DNA from: SSC4 sp964443225
Lineage (GTDB): Bacteria > Chloroflexota > Anaerolineae > SSC4 > Amarolineaceae
Assembly (NCBI GenBank): GCA_964443225.1
Contig: CAYUCC010000007.1
Location: 44,470 to 108,469 of the forward strand
DNA length: 64,000 nucleotides
Direction of reading: 5' to 3'
The notes under the pieces are model-generated. The model had not been told where the DNA came from. It saw only the letters and a list, made by a program, of their open reading frames with translations, and did not search any database. How positions within the stretch are numbered: position 1 is the stretch's first letter; every line of letters begins with the position of its first letter. The position numbers and the translations under genes are program-made. This document shows, piece by piece, positions 23,904 through 32,456 of this stretch.

Positions 23904-24116
23904 ATGTTCAAATCTCTGGCTCTGTTTTTGATCCGGATCTATAAAAAGTTACTCTCGCCGCTTTTGCCGGCGAGCTGCCGATTCGTGCCGACCTGCTCAC
24001 AGTACACCTACGAAGCCATCGAACGCTACGGCGTCCTCAAAGGGAGTTGGATGGGGGCCAAACGGATTTCCCGCTGCCACCCCTGGCACCCCGGGGGATT
24101 CGACCCCGTACCCTGA
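23904..24116 (+). CDS. yidD: Membrane protein insertion efficiency factor YidD
   Basis: 70 residues. SLALFLIRIYKKLLSPLLPASCRFVPTCSQYTYEAIERYG and CHPWHPGGFDPVP are the hallmark blocks of YidD, which aids YidC-dependent insertion. An N-terminal amphipathic helix should bind membrane. Normal position between rnpA and yidC. Confidence 0.97.
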   Translation: MFKSLALFLIRIYKKLLSPLLPASCRFVPTCSQYTYEAIERYGVLKGSWMGAKRISRCHPWHPGGFDPVP

Positions 24117-24155
24117 ACAGGCCACAGTTTTTCATTTCTCGCCAAGGATCACTTC

Positions 24156-25166
24156 ATGTCCAAGAAACGTACGGTCGGCCTTCTTTTCGCACTGCTGGTG
24201 GTCATGCTGCTCCTCACCAGCTGCGGTGTACCGGCAACCACCGACCCCAATGCACCGCCGGAGGGCCTCTGGCAAACCCTCGTGGTCTACCCCATGGCCA
24301 ATATCCTGGAGTGGATCAACGACGCGCTGGCATCGATTGGCATCCCCTACAGTTTTGGTTTTGCCATTATCATCTTCACCGTACTGGTCAAGGTTATCAC
24401 CCTGCCTTTGACGCGCAAACAGATGCAGTCGATGAAGGCCACGCAGGAGCTGCAGCCCAAGCTGCAGGAGCTGCAAAAGAAGCATGGTAAAGATCGCGAA
24501 AAACTGTCCCAGGCGCAGATGGAGCTGTACAAAGAGGCCGGCGTCAACCCGTTGGGGGGCTGCTTGCCGCTCCTCATCCAGATGCCGATCCTGTTCGGCC
24601 TTTACCAGGCGCTCTATCACCTGGCCAACACCGGGGAGCTCGTGGGCCAGGCCTTCTTTTGGATTCCCGACCTGTCGTTTCCGTCGGCTGCTGTCGGCCT
24701 CGCCTGGATCTCGGACTACTTCCAGAGCGGTGAGATCTGGCTCCTGATTGCGTACATGATTCTACCCATCGTGCTGGTCGTCACCCAGATCATGATGCAG
24801 AAGATGTCGCAGCCGCCGCGAACCAGTGGCCAGCAGCAGGATTCACAGCAGGCCATGATGGGACAGATGATGTTGTTTATGCCGGTCATGTTTGGTTTCT
24901 TCAGCCTTCAGGTGCCTTCCGGCCTGTCGCTGTACTGGGTGGTGTCGAATCTCCTGGCCATGATTCAGCAGTACACCGTGACCGGCTGGGGTTCTCTGCG
25001 CATCCCAGGTCTCATCCCACGCAACAAACCAGCTACCGCCGTCACCGCCCCCGCGATCAGCGCTTCGGTCGTGGCCGATCAGCCACGCATCACCGAAACC
25101 AGTCCAATCGCCGACGCAGCCGAACCCACCCAGGATGCGGCGCGTCGACGCAGGAAGAGGAAGTAG
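24156..25166 (+). CDS. yidC: YidC/Oxa1-family membrane protein insertase
   Basis: 336 residues. The N-terminus is a lipoprotein-type signal (LLFALLVVMLLLTSC, Cys near residue 23), as in monoderm YidC proteins, with no large periplasmic domain. The five-helix core is present: ILEWINDALASIGIPYSFGFAIIIFTVLVK with the conserved positive residue, the cytosolic coiled loop QLQPKLQELQKKHG-like segment, LGGCLPLLIQMPILFGLYQAL, then PIVLVVTQIMMQKM and FMPVMFGFFSLQVPSGLSLYWVVSN. The tail ends RRRRKRK, which may contact ribosomes. AAGGA lies before the ATG. Confidence 0.96.
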   Translation: MSKKRTVGLLFALLVVMLLLTSCGVPATTDPNAPPEGLWQTLVVYPMANILEWINDALASIGIPYSFGFAIIIFTVLVKVITLPLTRKQMQSMKATQELQPKLQELQKKHGKDREKLSQAQMELYKEAGVNPLGGCLPLLIQMPILFGLYQALYHLANTGELVGQAFFWIPDLSFPSAAVGLAWISDYFQSGEIWLLIAYMILPIVLVVTQIMMQKMSQPPRTSGQQQDSQQAMMGQMMLFMPVMFGFFSLQVPSGLSLYWVVSNLLAMIQQYTVTGWGSLRIPGLIPRNKPATAVTAPAISASVVADQPRITETSPIADAAEPTQDAARRRRKRK

Positions 25167-25171
25167 TCTTT

Positions 25172-26056
25172 ATGTCGAATCAGCCAGAGAGCATCGAAGT
25201 CCGCGCCAAAAACGTGAACGCCGCCATCGAGGAGGGCTTGCGGCGGCTCGATCTTCCGCGCGAACAGGTCGACGTCGAGGTGATCACACCGGGCAGCCGC
25301 GGCGTGCTGGGTTTTGGCGCCGAAGATGCCCGCGTGCGGTTGACCCCCCGCCCCATCGTGAAGCCCCCACCGGCCGCGCCATCGCCCCGACCGGTGCGCA
25401 CGGAACCACCGCCGCCGGTCGCCAAACCAGCCGCACCCGCGGCCAGTACGGCCAAACCAGCCGCACCCGCGGCCAGTACGGCGAAACCAGCCGCCGCGAC
25501 GACGACGCCCACCGCAGCACCGCGCAGCGCCCCCCCACCCGCCGTCGAGCCCAAGCCGGCGGCCGCCGAAGAGGCCGGGGACGCCGTGGGCCTGGCGTCC
25601 GCCATGTTGTCCGAACTGCTGCGCCTGATGGGCGTACAGGCCACGGTGCGCGGTCATTATGCAACCGATGGCATGCGCGACAAAACTGAGGAACCAGCCC
25701 TCGTCCTCGACATCGTCGGCAACGATCTTGGAATCCTGATCGGCCGCCGCGGTGAAACGCTCACCGCCCTGCAGTACGTCACCCGGTTGATGGTCAACCA
25801 CAAGTTGGGACGTTGGGTCAACGTGATCGTCGACGTCGAAGAGTACAAAAATCGTCGCGAACGCACCCTGCAGCAGCTGGCCGTCCGTACCGCCGAACGC
25901 GTCGCCGCCACCGGTCGTACACTGGCCCTCGAACCCATGCCCGCCCGCGAGCGCCGCATCATTCACCTGACCTTGCGCGATCACCCGGAGGTGACAACCC
26001 TCAGCGTCGGCGAGGGTGAATACCGCAAAGTGACCGTCGTCCCCAAAAAATATTGA
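25172..26056 (+). CDS. jag: KhpB/Jag RNA-binding protein with expanded linker
   Basis: 294 residues. Jag-N domain at 1-50 (SIEVRAKNVNAAIEEGLRRL ... RGVLGFG), a long Ala/Pro/Thr linker at ~60-140 containing repeats of AKPAAPAAST, a KH domain with GILIGRRGETLTALQY near residue 190, and an R3H domain (ARERRIIHLTLRDHP). The protein binds RNA and in Gram-positives is linked to cell elongation and division. It lies 5 bp after yidC and closes the operon at a strong terminator. The linker is longer than usual because of a 30-bp DNA repeat. Confidence 0.94.
   Translation: MSNQPESIEVRAKNVNAAIEEGLRRLDLPREQVDVEVITPGSRGVLGFGAEDARVRLTPRPIVKPPPAAPSPRPVRTEPPPPVAKPAAPAASTAKPAAPAASTAKPAAATTTPTAAPRSAPPPAVEPKPAAAEEAGDAVGLASAMLSELLRLMGVQATVRGHYATDGMRDKTEEPALVLDIVGNDLGILIGRRGETLTALQYVTRLMVNHKLGRWVNVIVDVEEYKNRRERTLQQLAVRTAERVAATGRTLALEPMPARERRIIHLTLRDHPEVTTLSVGEGEYRKVTVVPKKY
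25421..25494 (+). repeat. 30-bp tandem repeat in the jag linker
   Basis: Two perfect 30-bp units (25421-25450, 25451-25480) and a partial third. In frame, they encode AKPAAPAAST repeats and are probably length-variable. Confidence 0.88.
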
Positions 26057-26086
26057 TCGCCCGCGACCCAAAAGCGATGGCGTGAC

Positions 26087-26140
26087 GCGTCTGGGGGCAT
26101 GGCAGGACACCTGTGCTGCCATGCCCCCAGACGCTTTTTT
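26087..26140 (+). terminator. Strong intrinsic terminator after jag
   Basis: A perfect 19-bp stem (26087-26105 with 26116-26134, 10-nt loop) followed by T6. It ends the rpmH-jag operon. Confidence 0.95.
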
Positions 26141-26166
26141 GTAGCACCCGCGGGCTATGTTACAAT
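26139..26166 (+). promoter_or_regulatory. Candidate promoter of the kinase-parAB operon
   Basis: TTGTAG (26139-26144), 16-bp spacer, TACAAT (26161-26166). The -35 begins in the T-tract of the preceding terminator. Confidence 0.55.
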
Positions 26167-26216
26167 CCACCTGTCAGCAGCCATCGCACGGTTCACGATA
26201 CAATTGATAGAATTTG

Positions 26217-27110
26217 ATGGAAATCATGCAGCCAACACACCCAGCATTCCCCGAACGACACGATAACCTGCCCGCGATCGATTTCCTGGCCATTGGCAAC
26301 ATCACGCGCGACCTGCTGCCCACCGGCGGTTATACGCTCGGCGGTACCGTCTCCTATGCCTCCATGACGGCCCGCCGCCTGGGTAAACGGGTCGGTGTCC
26401 TGACCCGCCTGGCGGCCGAAGTACCACTGACCGGAGCATGGGACCAGATTGCCGTCCAACGCCTGCCCTCGGCCACAACGACAACTTTTCGTAACCAGTA
26501 CACGGGCCTCACCCGTCAACAAATCATCTCCGATGTGGCACCGCCCATCACTGCCGACGACCTGCCCGCCGCATGGCAGACAGTACCCGTCACCCTGCTG
26601 GGTCCGATTGCGCAGGAGGTCGATCCCTCGCTCCTGTCCGTGTTACACGGACCCGTCGTGGGCGCCGTGCCCCAGGGCTGGATGCGCCAATGGGACGAAC
26701 ATGGTCACGTCAGCCCCCAACGCTGGACGCATGCCGCAACCGTGTTACCCGCTATCGCCGCCGCCATCCTCAGTGAAGCCGACCTGCAGCAGCCAGAGGA
26801 CCTGGCCGTCTACCGAGCGTTGTGCCCGGTCGTAATTGTAACTTATGGCCCGCGCGGCTCACAGGTCTGGCAGAAAAACGAAATGACGCGGGTGGGCACA
26901 CGGCAGGCACAGGAATCGGACCCCACCGGTGCCGGTGACGTCTTTGCGGCGGCCTTTTTGATTCGCCTGGCCGAAACCGGCCAACCCATCGAAGCGGTAC
27001 GTTTTGCCGCCGTGGCCGCCTCGTTCTCCGTAGAAGGATCGGGCTTCGGCGCGATCCCCAGCCGTGCCCAGGTGGACGAGTGGCTGGCGCAGTACGGTGA
27101 GACGCTGTAA
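26217..27110 (+). CDS. PfkB-family carbohydrate/nucleoside kinase
   Basis: 297 residues. The N-terminal DFLAIGNITRDLLP and GGTVSYASMTARRLG segments and the C-terminal signature DPTGAGDVFAAAFLIRL, with the catalytic Asp in GAGD, identify a PfkB-type kinase. A VVIVTYGPRGSQVW strand precedes it, as in the family. The substrate (sugar, nucleoside or other) is not predictable. No clear ribosome site is seen; ATG 26217 and 26226 are both possible. It sits 19 bp before parA and seems co-transcribed with the segregation genes, but I know of no functional link. Confidence 0.85.
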   Translation: MEIMQPTHPAFPERHDNLPAIDFLAIGNITRDLLPTGGYTLGGTVSYASMTARRLGKRVGVLTRLAAEVPLTGAWDQIAVQRLPSATTTTFRNQYTGLTRQQIISDVAPPITADDLPAAWQTVPVTLLGPIAQEVDPSLLSVLHGPVVGAVPQGWMRQWDEHGHVSPQRWTHAATVLPAIAAAILSEADLQQPEDLAVYRALCPVVIVTYGPRGSQVWQKNEMTRVGTRQAQESDPTGAGDVFAAAFLIRLAETGQPIEAVRFAAVAASFSVEGSGFGAIPSRAQVDEWLAQYGETL

Positions 27111-27129
27111 CCGATAGGGTCATCCAACC

Positions 27130-27906
27130 GTGACGAACGTTTTTGCCTTTGCCAACCAAAAAGGGGGCGTCGGGAAGACCACCACCGTGGTCAATCTGGC
27201 CGCCTGCCTGGCGGCGGAAAACCAGCGGGTGCTGGTAGTCGACTGCGACCCGCAGGCCAACGCCACCAGCCACCTGGGCATCAACCCCAACCACCTGATC
27301 TACTGTCTCTACGACGTCATCATCGACCAGCTGCCAGCACAGAAGGCAATCACCCCGACGTATCACGTCGGGGTCGACCTGCTGCCGGCGACGCCCGCCC
27401 TGGCGGGTGCCGAAGTCGAGTTGGTGGCAACCCTGGCGCGCGAACACGTGCTGCGCCGCGCGCTGCTGGCGCTCGGCGAACAGGTCTACGACTTCGTTCT
27501 GCTCGACTGCCCGCCGAGCCTGGGTCTGCTGACCATCAACGCCCTGACCGCAGCCAACAGTGGGGTCATCGTTCCCGTCCAGTGCGAATACTTTGCCCTC
27601 GAAGGCCTGGCCCGGCTGCTGTCCACGATCGACCTGGTACGCACGAGCCTCAATCCAACACTGCACGTGCGCGGCCTGGTGATGACGATGTACGATGGAC
27701 GGACCAACCTGTCACAGCAGGTGGTCAACGAAATTCGCCAACACGCGCCGGTGCCGGTGTACCAAACCATCATCCCGCGCAACATCCGCCTGAGTGAAGC
27801 GCCCAGCTACGGCGAAACGATCCTGAGCTTCGCCCCGCGCTCCCCTGGTGCCGTGGCTTACATGGCACTGGCACGCGAAGTCGTAACGCGCATGGAGAAG
27901 GCGTGA
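27130..27906 (+). CDS. parA: ParA/Soj chromosome-partitioning ATPase
   Basis: 258 residues, short Soj-type form. Deviant Walker A KGGVGKTTTVVNLA, Walker A' VLVVDCDPQANAT, Walker B FVLLDCPPSLGLLT, and the DNA-binding/C-terminal NIRLSEAPSYGETI typical of chromosomal ParA. Start is GTG without an obvious ribosome site. Forms a dynamic ATP-dependent gradient on the nucleoid that moves ParB-parS complexes. Followed after 56 bp by parB. Its position near the rpmH-jag block fits an origin-proximal chromosomal locus. Confidence 0.96.
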   Translation: MTNVFAFANQKGGVGKTTTVVNLAACLAAENQRVLVVDCDPQANATSHLGINPNHLIYCLYDVIIDQLPAQKAITPTYHVGVDLLPATPALAGAEVELVATLAREHVLRRALLALGEQVYDFVLLDCPPSLGLLTINALTAANSGVIVPVQCEYFALEGLARLLSTIDLVRTSLNPTLHVRGLVMTMYDGRTNLSQQVVNEIRQHAPVPVYQTIIPRNIRLSEAPSYGETILSFAPRSPGAVAYMALAREVVTRMEKA

Positions 27907-27962
27907 TGGTGGTTGATTTGGCGTATGCGTGGATGTTTTTGGCGAAGATATGAGGTAGCGCA

Positions 27963-28859
27963 GTGAATAATGCAAAACGTGGCCTGGGGCGTGGTCTGGG
28001 CGCCTTGATTCCAACAACACCGGCGACGCCCGCACCGGCGGGGACGGCCCTGTCCGAGATATCGATCGATGCCATCGCACCGAACCCGCGCCAACCGCGC
28101 CAGCACTTCGATGCCGCGGCGCTGCAAGAACTGGCCGATTCGATCCGTGAGCACGGCCTGATCCAGCCGTTGGTGGTGACGCGCGCAGCAAACCCAGGTG
28201 CCGCTGGGCCGGCGTACACGATCATCGCCGGCGAACGGCGCTGGCGCGCCGCGCGCCTGGCCGGCCTGCAGCAGGTGCCAGCCGTGATCAAAGAAGCCAG
28301 TGACCAGGCCCTGCTCGAGCTTGCCCTGGTCGAAAACGTGCAGCGCGCCGATCTGAACCCCCTCGAAGAAGCCACCGCCTACCACATGCTCATCGAGGAA
28401 TTCGGCCTGACCCAGGCCCAGGTGGCGGCACGGGTCGGTAAAGCGCGCGTCACGGTCACCAACGCCCTGCGCTTGCTGCGCCTGAGTGAGCCGGTCAAAG
28501 AGGCGCTCGTGACCGGCACCATCAGCGAAGCCCACGCACGTACCCTGCTCGGCCTGGAAGAGGAAGACCTGCAGGTCGAAGCGCTCGCCCTGGTTGTGCG
28601 CCGCGGGCTGACCGTGCGCCAGACCGAGGAGCTGGTGCGGCGCCTGCTCATCGCGACGGCAGCCGAAGACGAAGAGCTGGCCGAAGATGACCCGCAGGCG
28701 CTGTACGTGCAGGCCATGCAGCAGTCGCTGCGCGACCGGTTGGGGACCAAAGTGGACGTCAGCCGCAGTCGCCGCGGGCGCGGACGCGTGGTGATCCACT
28801 TCTATTCCGACGAAGAGCTGCAGAGCGTCTACGACGCCCTCCTGGGAGAACAGACGTGA
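27963..28859 (+). CDS. parB: ParB/Spo0J chromosome-partitioning CTPase
   Basis: 298 residues. N-terminal RGLGRGLGALIP tail (ParA-interacting), the ParB/Srx CTP-binding motifs IAPNPRQPRQHFD, GLIQPLVVTRA and GERRWRAARLAGL, ENVQRADLNPLEEA, then a helix-turn-helix (LTQAQVAARVGKARVTVTNALRLLRL) and a C-terminal dimerisation region. Binds parS sites and slides on DNA as a CTP clamp. GTG 27963 has GAGGT 6 nt upstream. Its stop overlaps the next gene's GTG. I did not spot a perfect 16-bp parS palindrome by eye. Confidence 0.96.
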   Translation: MNNAKRGLGRGLGALIPTTPATPAPAGTALSEISIDAIAPNPRQPRQHFDAAALQELADSIREHGLIQPLVVTRAANPGAAGPAYTIIAGERRWRAARLAGLQQVPAVIKEASDQALLELALVENVQRADLNPLEEATAYHMLIEEFGLTQAQVAARVGKARVTVTNALRLLRLSEPVKEALVTGTISEAHARTLLGLEEEDLQVEALALVVRRGLTVRQTEELVRRLLIATAAEDEELAEDDPQALYVQAMQQSLRDRLGTKVDVSRSRRGRGRVVIHFYSDEELQSVYDALLGEQT

Positions 28860-30499
28860 CCGCACCGGTAACCCTGCTGCTGCACAATGCTCGCATCTAC
28901 ACCCAGGACGACCGGCAGCCCATGGCGCGGGCCGTGGCGCTCGCCGGCGGGCACATCGTGGCCGTTGGCGACGATCTGGAACACCTGGCCGGCCCCACCA
29001 CACGCTGCATCGACCTGGATGGGCGCACCGTGCTGCCGGGGTTCAACGACGCCCACATCCATTTCGTGGGGTGGGCCCTGCGTCGCGGCTGGCTCGAGCT
29101 GGCCGATGTGTCATCGGCTGCACAGGCCGTGGCACGCGTGGCTGAGTATGCCGCCCACGTCCCTGCTGGCCGCTGGGTGCGCGGCGGCGGCTGGGACGCC
29201 AACGTCTGGCCCGAAGGCACACCGAACCGCACGCTGTTGGACCAGGTTGCGCCTCACCACCTCGTGCTGCTCGACAGCCACGACTGGCACTCGGTGTGGG
29301 TCAACAGCCTGGCCCTTGCACGTGCCGGCATCACGGCAGCCACGCCGGATCCCGACGACGGCGTCATCGAGCGCGACCCGATGACCGGCGAGCCGACCGG
29401 CATCCTGCGCGAAAACGCGATCAAGCTCCTGGACAACCTCGCAGCGGAACCCGGCCCGGACGAGGCCTGTGCGGCGCTGCGGACGGCGTTCCCGCTGGCC
29501 CATGCCGCGGGGCTCACCAGCATCCAGGAAGCCAATGACACGCCGCAAGCGCTGGCCCTGCGGGCCTTCCAGGCCTTGCAGCGGCGGGGTGAACTGGGCC
29601 TGCGCGTCAACCAGAACCTGCCGCGCGAGCACCTGGCGGCGGCGGTCGAGCTGGGTATTCAGAGCGGTTTTGGCAACGAGTGGCTGCGCATCGGCAGCGT
29701 CAAGTTCTTCGCCGACGGTGCGTTGGGCTCACGCACGGCGTGGATGCTGGAGCCGTACCAGGGCGAGACCACCTGGCGCGGGGTGTGCACGATCGATCCC
29801 GAAGAATTCACCGAGGAGGCGCTGCGTGCCAGTGCGGCGGGGCTCAGCGTCGAGGTGCACGCCATCGGCGACCGCGCCAACCGCGCAGTCCTGGACACCT
29901 TCGAGATCGTGCGCCGCGCCGAACCGGAGTGGCAGACGGGGCAGGTGGCACCCAACCGGCCCTGGCCCCCCCTCCGCCACCGCGTCGAGCACGTGCAGGT
30001 GATTCACCCATCCGACCTACCGCGGCTGGTGCGTGCCGGGCTGGTGGCGTCGATGCAGCCGATCCACGCCACATCCGATAGGCTGAACGCCGAACGGCAC
30101 TGGGGCGCGGCGCGCACGCGCTATTCCTACGCCTGGCGCAGCGTTGCACAGACGGGGGCCGTGCTTGCGTTTGGCTCGGACGCGCCGGTCGAGCCCTTCG
30201 ACGTGTTGGCCGGCATCCACGCCGCAGTCACACGCCGCCGCGTCGACGGCACACCAGGAGAAGACGGCTGGATTCCGCAGGAACGTATCACCGTGGCACA
30301 GGCCGTGCGCGCCTACACGCTGGGTGCGGCCTACGCCAGTGGAGAAGAAGGCATCAAAGGGTCGATCACCCCCGGTAAACTGGCCGACCTGGTCGTTCTC
30401 TCACGCGACATCTACCATATCAACCCGGAAGAGATCCTCACCACCCAAGTCGACGCCACCCTCCTCGACGGTCACCTCGTCCACGGCCACCTCGACTAA
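28856..30499 (+). CDS. Amidohydrolase family 3 (YtcJ-like) metal-dependent hydrolase
   Basis: 547 residues. The N-terminal beta-sandwich start ARIYTQDDRQPMARAVALAGG, LDGRTVLPGFNDAHIHFVG with the HxH metal motif, GSVKFFADGALGSRTAW, EVHAIGDRANRAVLD (His ligand), HRVEHVQVI and FGSDAPVEPFDVLAGIHAAVTR (catalytic Asp) match the YtcJ/NfdA-like amidohydrolase 3 family. Acts on an amide or related bond; the substrate is unknown. The GTG start overlaps the parB stop, so it is in the parAB transcription unit although the link is unexplained. Confidence 0.92.
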   Translation: MTAPVTLLLHNARIYTQDDRQPMARAVALAGGHIVAVGDDLEHLAGPTTRCIDLDGRTVLPGFNDAHIHFVGWALRRGWLELADVSSAAQAVARVAEYAAHVPAGRWVRGGGWDANVWPEGTPNRTLLDQVAPHHLVLLDSHDWHSVWVNSLALARAGITAATPDPDDGVIERDPMTGEPTGILRENAIKLLDNLAAEPGPDEACAALRTAFPLAHAAGLTSIQEANDTPQALALRAFQALQRRGELGLRVNQNLPREHLAAAVELGIQSGFGNEWLRIGSVKFFADGALGSRTAWMLEPYQGETTWRGVCTIDPEEFTEEALRASAAGLSVEVHAIGDRANRAVLDTFEIVRRAEPEWQTGQVAPNRPWPPLRHRVEHVQVIHPSDLPRLVRAGLVASMQPIHATSDRLNAERHWGAARTRYSYAWRSVAQTGAVLAFGSDAPVEPFDVLAGIHAAVTRRRVDGTPGEDGWIPQERITVAQAVRAYTLGAAYASGEEGIKGSITPGKLADLVVLSRDIYHINPEEILTTQVDATLLDGHLVHGHLD

Positions 30500-30502
30500 C
30501 CC

Positions 30503-30534
30503 AATCCAAAACCCAAAATCTAAAATCTAAAATC
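30503..30534. repeat. Heptamer array (CCAAAAT/CTAAAAT), copy 5, overlapping the selB stop
   Basis: Four to five units between convergent genes. The TAG stop of selB (30527-30529) lies inside a CTAAAAT unit. Confidence 0.88.
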
Positions 30535-32446
30535 GCAACACCCGCGCGTCCCCCACGCGCCGCGTCACACGCTGCGCATCCAGGTACTCGAGAATCGCCA
30601 GGGCGTACTTGCGGCTGGTGCTGAACCGATCCCGTACCTGGGCCACGGTCACGCTGCCTTCCTGCTGGATGATCTGGCGGATCGTGGCGACCATGTCGTG
30701 GTAGGCGGCTGCGTCCAGCGCCACGTCGTCGTTGAGTTTGACCAGTTTGCCCTGCTCGAACAGCGCGGCGAGCACGTCTTCACCCAGGACACTGCGTGCC
30801 TCATCGATGCCCGGCGGGGTATACGGCTGGCGACGGAAGAGGGCCAGCTGCTGCTGAACCAACTTCTCCTGGGCCGGAGTGAATGCGACCTGGTGGCCCG
30901 CCCGCGAGACGATGGCCTCGCTGACGTGCAGCAAACCTTCTGCCGCGGCGAGCGCCAGGATGTCAGCAAAGGCGCGCGCCGTCAGTGCCATGCGCCGCCC
31001 CTGGTCGAGGCGCGATTTGAGTTCGCTGCGCGGCATGCCCGCCCGCAGGGGGTACGTTCGGTGATACTCTCCCAGGATGGTTAGCACCTGCGTGGTGACC
31101 TGACTCCAGCCGCCGCGCGACATAATGAGCGTCTCGGGGCCAGGGGTCGGCTGCGTTCCTAAAACGACCAGGTCGGCGCGCGCCACCACCTCTTCCCTGG
31201 CAGCGCTGGCGGCAGCGTCCGACAGACCGCTGCGTTCGTCCACAGTACGCAGACTCACCGGCTCTTCGCGCATCAACGCCTGCAGCCAGATATCCCCTGG
31301 CGTGCCGTGCGAGAGGGTTTCCAGGCGCGCAATCACGTCGGCACGCATACGACGCCAGCGCCGGGCGGGGTGTGGATCGATCACCAGGCCACCGCCGAGG
31401 GTGTGGCTGGGGGAGGGCTGGCGAATGATGAAGTGGTCACCGCGCAGCAGCGCCAGCGGCTCGACGAGGCGCAGCTGCACCCAGCCGTCGCGGCCTGGCT
31501 CCAGGCGTTCGCTGTCCAGCAATCGCACGTAGGCCGGCACTTCGGCCGCACCGCTGAAAAAATCGACCAGCTGGTTGTGTTTGAGTGGGGCAACGCCGCG
31601 GAGCAGGTGGAGACGCAGGTCGAGCAGGTGGCTGTTGTGCAGTGTGCCGGGCAGACTAAGCGTCTGGCCGCGCGGGACCTGGTCGGGATGAACGCCGCTC
31701 AGGTTGACGGCGACGCGGCTGCCGGGTTGAACGGTGTCGACCTTTTCTTTGTGCGCCTGCAGGCCACGCACGCGCGCCGTCAGACCGGCCGGCAGGATTT
31801 CGACCTCATCGCCGACCCGCAGGTCACCGTCCAACAGGGTGCCGGTCACGACCGTACCAAAGCCGGCCATGCTGAAGGCACGATCGACCGGCAGGCGGGC
31901 ACGACCCCGGTTGGGTCGTACGGGCACCTGGGCCAACGTCGTGGCCAGGGCCTGGCGCAGAGCATCGAGGCCCTCTTGTTTGCGCGCCGACACCGGTACG
32001 ATGGGTGCGTTGCGCAGGGCGGTTGTTTTGAGCAGGTCGCGTATCTCGTCCTGCACCAACCACAGCCAATCCTCATCATCCACCAGGTCGGTTTTGTTCA
32101 GGGCCACGACGCCCCCCGGTACCTGGAGCAGGTCGAGAATAGCGACGTGCTCGCGTGTTTGCGGCATGACGCCTTCGTCGGCGGCGATGACCAGGAGCGC
32201 GGCATCGATGCCACCGATACCGGCCAGCATGTTCTTGATGAAGTCGATGTGGCCCGGCACGTCGATGATCCCGACCCGTTCCGGTTCGCCGTGTACGCCG
32301 CGCAGCGTCATCCAGGCAAAACCCAGGTCAATGGTCATCTCGCGCGCTTTTTCTTCTTTGAGACGATCAGGATCGATACCGGTCAGGGCGAGGACCAGGG
32401 TCGATTTGCCGTGGTCGACGTGGCCGGCGGTGCCGATGACACGCAT
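30527..32446 (-). CDS. selB: Selenocysteine-specific elongation factor SelB
   Basis: 639 residues. GTPase motifs G1 GHVDHGKST, G3 DVPGHIDF and G4 NKTD, with the SelB-type AMTIDLGFAW-like switch (EMTIDLGFAW). EF-Tu-like domains 2 and 3 follow (FSMAGFGTVVTGTLL), then four C-terminal winged helices (for example KYALAILEYLDAQRVTRRVGDARVLRF) that recognise the SECIS hairpin. It delivers Sec-tRNA to in-frame UGA codons. ATG 32446 is chosen because the protein then begins MRVIGTAGHVDHGK. No selA, selC, selD or evident selenoprotein is in the window. Confidence 0.95.
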   Translation of the reverse strand: MRVIGTAGHVDHGKSTLVLALTGIDPDRLKEEKAREMTIDLGFAWMTLRGVHGEPERVGIIDVPGHIDFIKNMLAGIGGIDAALLVIAADEGVMPQTREHVAILDLLQVPGGVVALNKTDLVDDEDWLWLVQDEIRDLLKTTALRNAPIVPVSARKQEGLDALRQALATTLAQVPVRPNRGRARLPVDRAFSMAGFGTVVTGTLLDGDLRVGDEVEILPAGLTARVRGLQAHKEKVDTVQPGSRVAVNLSGVHPDQVPRGQTLSLPGTLHNSHLLDLRLHLLRGVAPLKHNQLVDFFSGAAEVPAYVRLLDSERLEPGRDGWVQLRLVEPLALLRGDHFIIRQPSPSHTLGGGLVIDPHPARRWRRMRADVIARLETLSHGTPGDIWLQALMREEPVSLRTVDERSGLSDAAASAAREEVVARADLVVLGTQPTPGPETLIMSRGGWSQVTTQVLTILGEYHRTYPLRAGMPRSELKSRLDQGRRMALTARAFADILALAAAEGLLHVSEAIVSRAGHQVAFTPAQEKLVQQQLALFRRQPYTPPGIDEARSVLGEDVLAALFEQGKLVKLNDDVALDAAAYHDMVATIRQIIQQEGSVTVAQVRDRFSTSRKYALAILEYLDAQRVTRRVGDARVLRF

Positions 32447-32456
32447 GGTCCAGCCC

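Noticed and set aside
27110..28860. parS site near parAB
   Set aside because: I looked for TGTTTCACGTGAAACA and close variants and saw none here; a full scan by program is needed before claiming absence.
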